The notes under the pieces are model-generated. The model was not told the DNA's origin, made no database searches, and saw only the letters and a list, made by a program, of their open reading frames with translations. 64,000 nucleotides of DNA. Origin: Paenibacillus terrigena DSM 21567. GTDB lineage: Bacteria > Bacillota > Bacilli > Paenibacillales > Paenibacillaceae. The stretch covers positions 1 to 64,000 of the forward strand of contig NZ_KB895429.1 in the NCBI RefSeq assembly GCF_000374845.1, given 5' to 3'. Every line of letters begins with the position of its first letter. Position 1 is the stretch's first letter. This document shows, one piece after another, positions 62,765 to 64,000 of the stretch. A program made the translations under genes and the position numbers.

Positions 62765-63742
62765 CTAACCCCCCTGTACTCCAACTAGGAATTGTTCAAA
62801 AGCTAACTGCGGATTCACATTCGCGCGCAGACGCTTCTGCATGTCCGTCGTCAGCTCCATACAGCGTACCCACGATTCCGCGTCGCGAGTAAACGCATAT
62901 TTGCTGATCGATTCCAGCTGATCTATGAAAATAATACTTTCTGTTCGGCCCACCTGATAATGAATCATATCTTTAAACCAAAGCAGGAATAAACTCATTA
63001 GAGTGTCCAGATGCTCTGCTAGCGGTGTCTTGAACAGCTGCTGATGCGCCGTCACCATCGCCGAGTTCATCTGATTTAGACAATCCTTACCTAATTGTAA
63101 CATTACATTTCGAATTTCTGCAAACCAATTCTGTTGGATAATTTCTCTACACGCATCTAACCCTGAAGCAAGATGTACGACACATCGTGCTGTTGTCTGT
63201 GCAAAGCCTTCTTGTACTAATACCTGCAGCATCGTCTCCGGATCCATTGGGGTAAATGGAATCCATTGCGCTCGCGACTGTATGGTGGGCAACATCGCTT
63301 GTCCATTCTCAGTGATTAGAATAGCCACTACAGGTGACAAAGGTTCCTCCAGAAATTTTAGCAGACTATTCGCAGCTTGAACCGTCATTAGATCGGCTTG
63401 TTCCATAATATATACTTTACGGTTGCCGTCACCAGTACGGTAAGCAAATTCACGTTGTAAGGCGCGAATTTGCTCAATTTTGATCGATGATCCATCGGGA
63501 CGTATCACATGAACATCCGGATGGTTCTGATGATCAATCTTCCGGCATTCCAGACATTGATCGCAGCAATCCCCTTCTCGTTCCGTACAAAACAATGATT
63601 TGGCCAGTGTCAGCGCCATTTGCCGCCGGCCCGAACCTCTCGGCCCAGCGAATAGATACGCATGAGAAACGGTGTCATTCCGCAATTCATTCTGCAGTAT
63701 TTGCTTGGCGCGCACTTGGCCGATAATATCTTGAAAAGACAT
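62765..63742 (-). CDS. holB: DNA polymerase III subunit delta'
   Basis: HolB is the delta' part of the clamp loader. A 325-residue AAA+ protein: IIGQVRAKQILQNELRN, P-loop-like LFAGPRGSGRRQMAL near 31 (Arg where active ATPases have Lys), a zinc-binding CCDQCLECRK loop near 60, MEQADLMTVQAANSLLKFLE (20 residues) and ILITENGQAMLPTIQSRAQ. The missing Lys fits a subunit that does not hydrolyse ATP. GTGAGG precedes the ATG. Confidence 0.94.
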   Translation of the reverse strand: MSFQDIIGQVRAKQILQNELRNDTVSHAYLFAGPRGSGRRQMALTLAKSLFCTEREGDCCDQCLECRKIDHQNHPDVHVIRPDGSSIKIEQIRALQREFAYRTGDGNRKVYIMEQADLMTVQAANSLLKFLEEPLSPVVAILITENGQAMLPTIQSRAQWIPFTPMDPETMLQVLVQEGFAQTTARCVVHLASGLDACREIIQQNWFAEIRNVMLQLGKDCLNQMNSAMVTAHQQLFKTPLAEHLDTLMSLFLLWFKDMIHYQVGRTESIIFIDQLESISKYAFTRDAESWVRCMELTTDMQKRLRANVNPQLAFEQFLVGVQGG

Positions 63743-63772
63743 AATAGCCTCACTTTCACATCATTATCGCTT

Positions 63773-64000
63773 CTAGAAGCAATAATTAATTAACATCCCC
63801 CGAACCTCACCGATCTTATTCAGTAATTCGATTTTTCCTTCTTCACTGTTCAACAGCTCCTCTGCCATCGCAATCAGAGTCGAATCAATTTCTTCTAATA
63901 ATTTATATCGTTTGCCACGGCCTCTTCGATCCCAGCCACGGGCATCTTTAATTCCAAGTCCTCGGCGCACCGTATCTTCTAAGAATCGTTTGACCATCGT
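63773..64000 (-). CDS. yaaR: YaaR-like protein (DUF327), C-terminal part
   Basis: The last 76 codons of a gene that begins beyond the window. ELLNSEEGKIELLNKIGEVR (20 residues) followed by GMLINYCF is the usual C-terminus of the DUF327/YaaR family, which precedes holB in Bacillus. The function is unknown. The Met at 63997 is probably internal, since family members have about 145 residues. Confidence 0.85.
   Translation of the reverse strand, partial: TMVKRFLEDTVRRGLGIKDARGWDRRGRGKRYKLLEEIDSTLIAMAEELLNSEEGKIELLNKIGEVRGMLINYCF

Overview
The window comes from an endospore-forming Bacillales chromosome, most likely Paenibacillus or a close relative (genus inferred, endospore former near certain). 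Gene order follows the origin-proximal region of Bacillus subtilis from yaaR/holB through abrB, tatD, spoVG, prs, mfd, spoVT, divIC, spoIIE, ftsH, cysK and the pab/fol operon to lysS, here read backwards. Apart from abrB, every gene is on the minus strand, so transcription runs from position 64000 towards 1 and ends in the 5' end of a 16S rRNA gene (1-78). Differences from B. subtilis: greA lies beside lysS, nadA/nadB/nadC lie between ftsH and coaX, a lipoprotein PrsA-like foldase lies between mfd and spoVT, an HD-domain phosphohydrolase sits where metS would be, and ctc is absent.

Layout in transcription order (high to low coordinates). 64000-59824: yaaR (partial), holB, ricT, yabA, yabB, rsmI. 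59503-59148: abrB, the only plus-strand gene. 58964-54400: HD hydrolase, tatD, a 0.6 kb leader with a c-di-AMP (ydaO-type) riboswitch and terminator, yabE, rnmV. 54394-49041: rsmA, yabG, veg, sspF, ispE, purR, ridA, spoVG. 48874-41665: glmU, prs, pth, fin, mfd. 41678-34366: prsA-like foldase, spoVT, yabM, mazG, hup, hslR, yabP, yabQ, divIC. 34232-26286: yabR, spoIIE, TPR protein, yabS, yabT, tilS, hpt. 26197-22972: ftsH, nadA. 22778-16536: a sugar-type ABC importer (binding lipoprotein, two permeases, no ATPase) with a YesM/YesN-like sensor and regulator. 16279-9894: nadB, nadC, coaX, hslO, a parvulin, cysK. 9696-447: pabB, pabA, pabC, folP, folB, folK, a small Xre regulator, dusB, greA, lysS.

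Regulatory sequence is easy to read. There are near-consensus sigma-A promoters at veg (two), greA, yabR, nadA, cysK and abrB; a Spo0A-type spoIIE promoter with 21-bp spacing; 0A-like boxes at abrB; a sigma-H promoter at spoVG; sigma-G promoters at sspF and spoVT; a sigma-K promoter at yabG; and a cre-like site on the importer promoter. Together these describe a housekeeping and sporulation core: translation, tRNA/rRNA modification, folate, NAD, CoA and cysteine synthesis, cell division, and stage-specific spore genes.

The least explained feature is a family of four intergenic elements (4577-4857, 5273-5516, 7961-8128, 59623-59786). They share terminal inverted repeats beginning GTTCAAAA, a modular hairpin interior and two length classes. 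Each lies 8-37 nt downstream of a stop codon, and three are in the single pab-fol operon. A compensatory base change supports a conserved nucleic-acid fold. I found no transposase, prophage, CRISPR array or tRNA gene.
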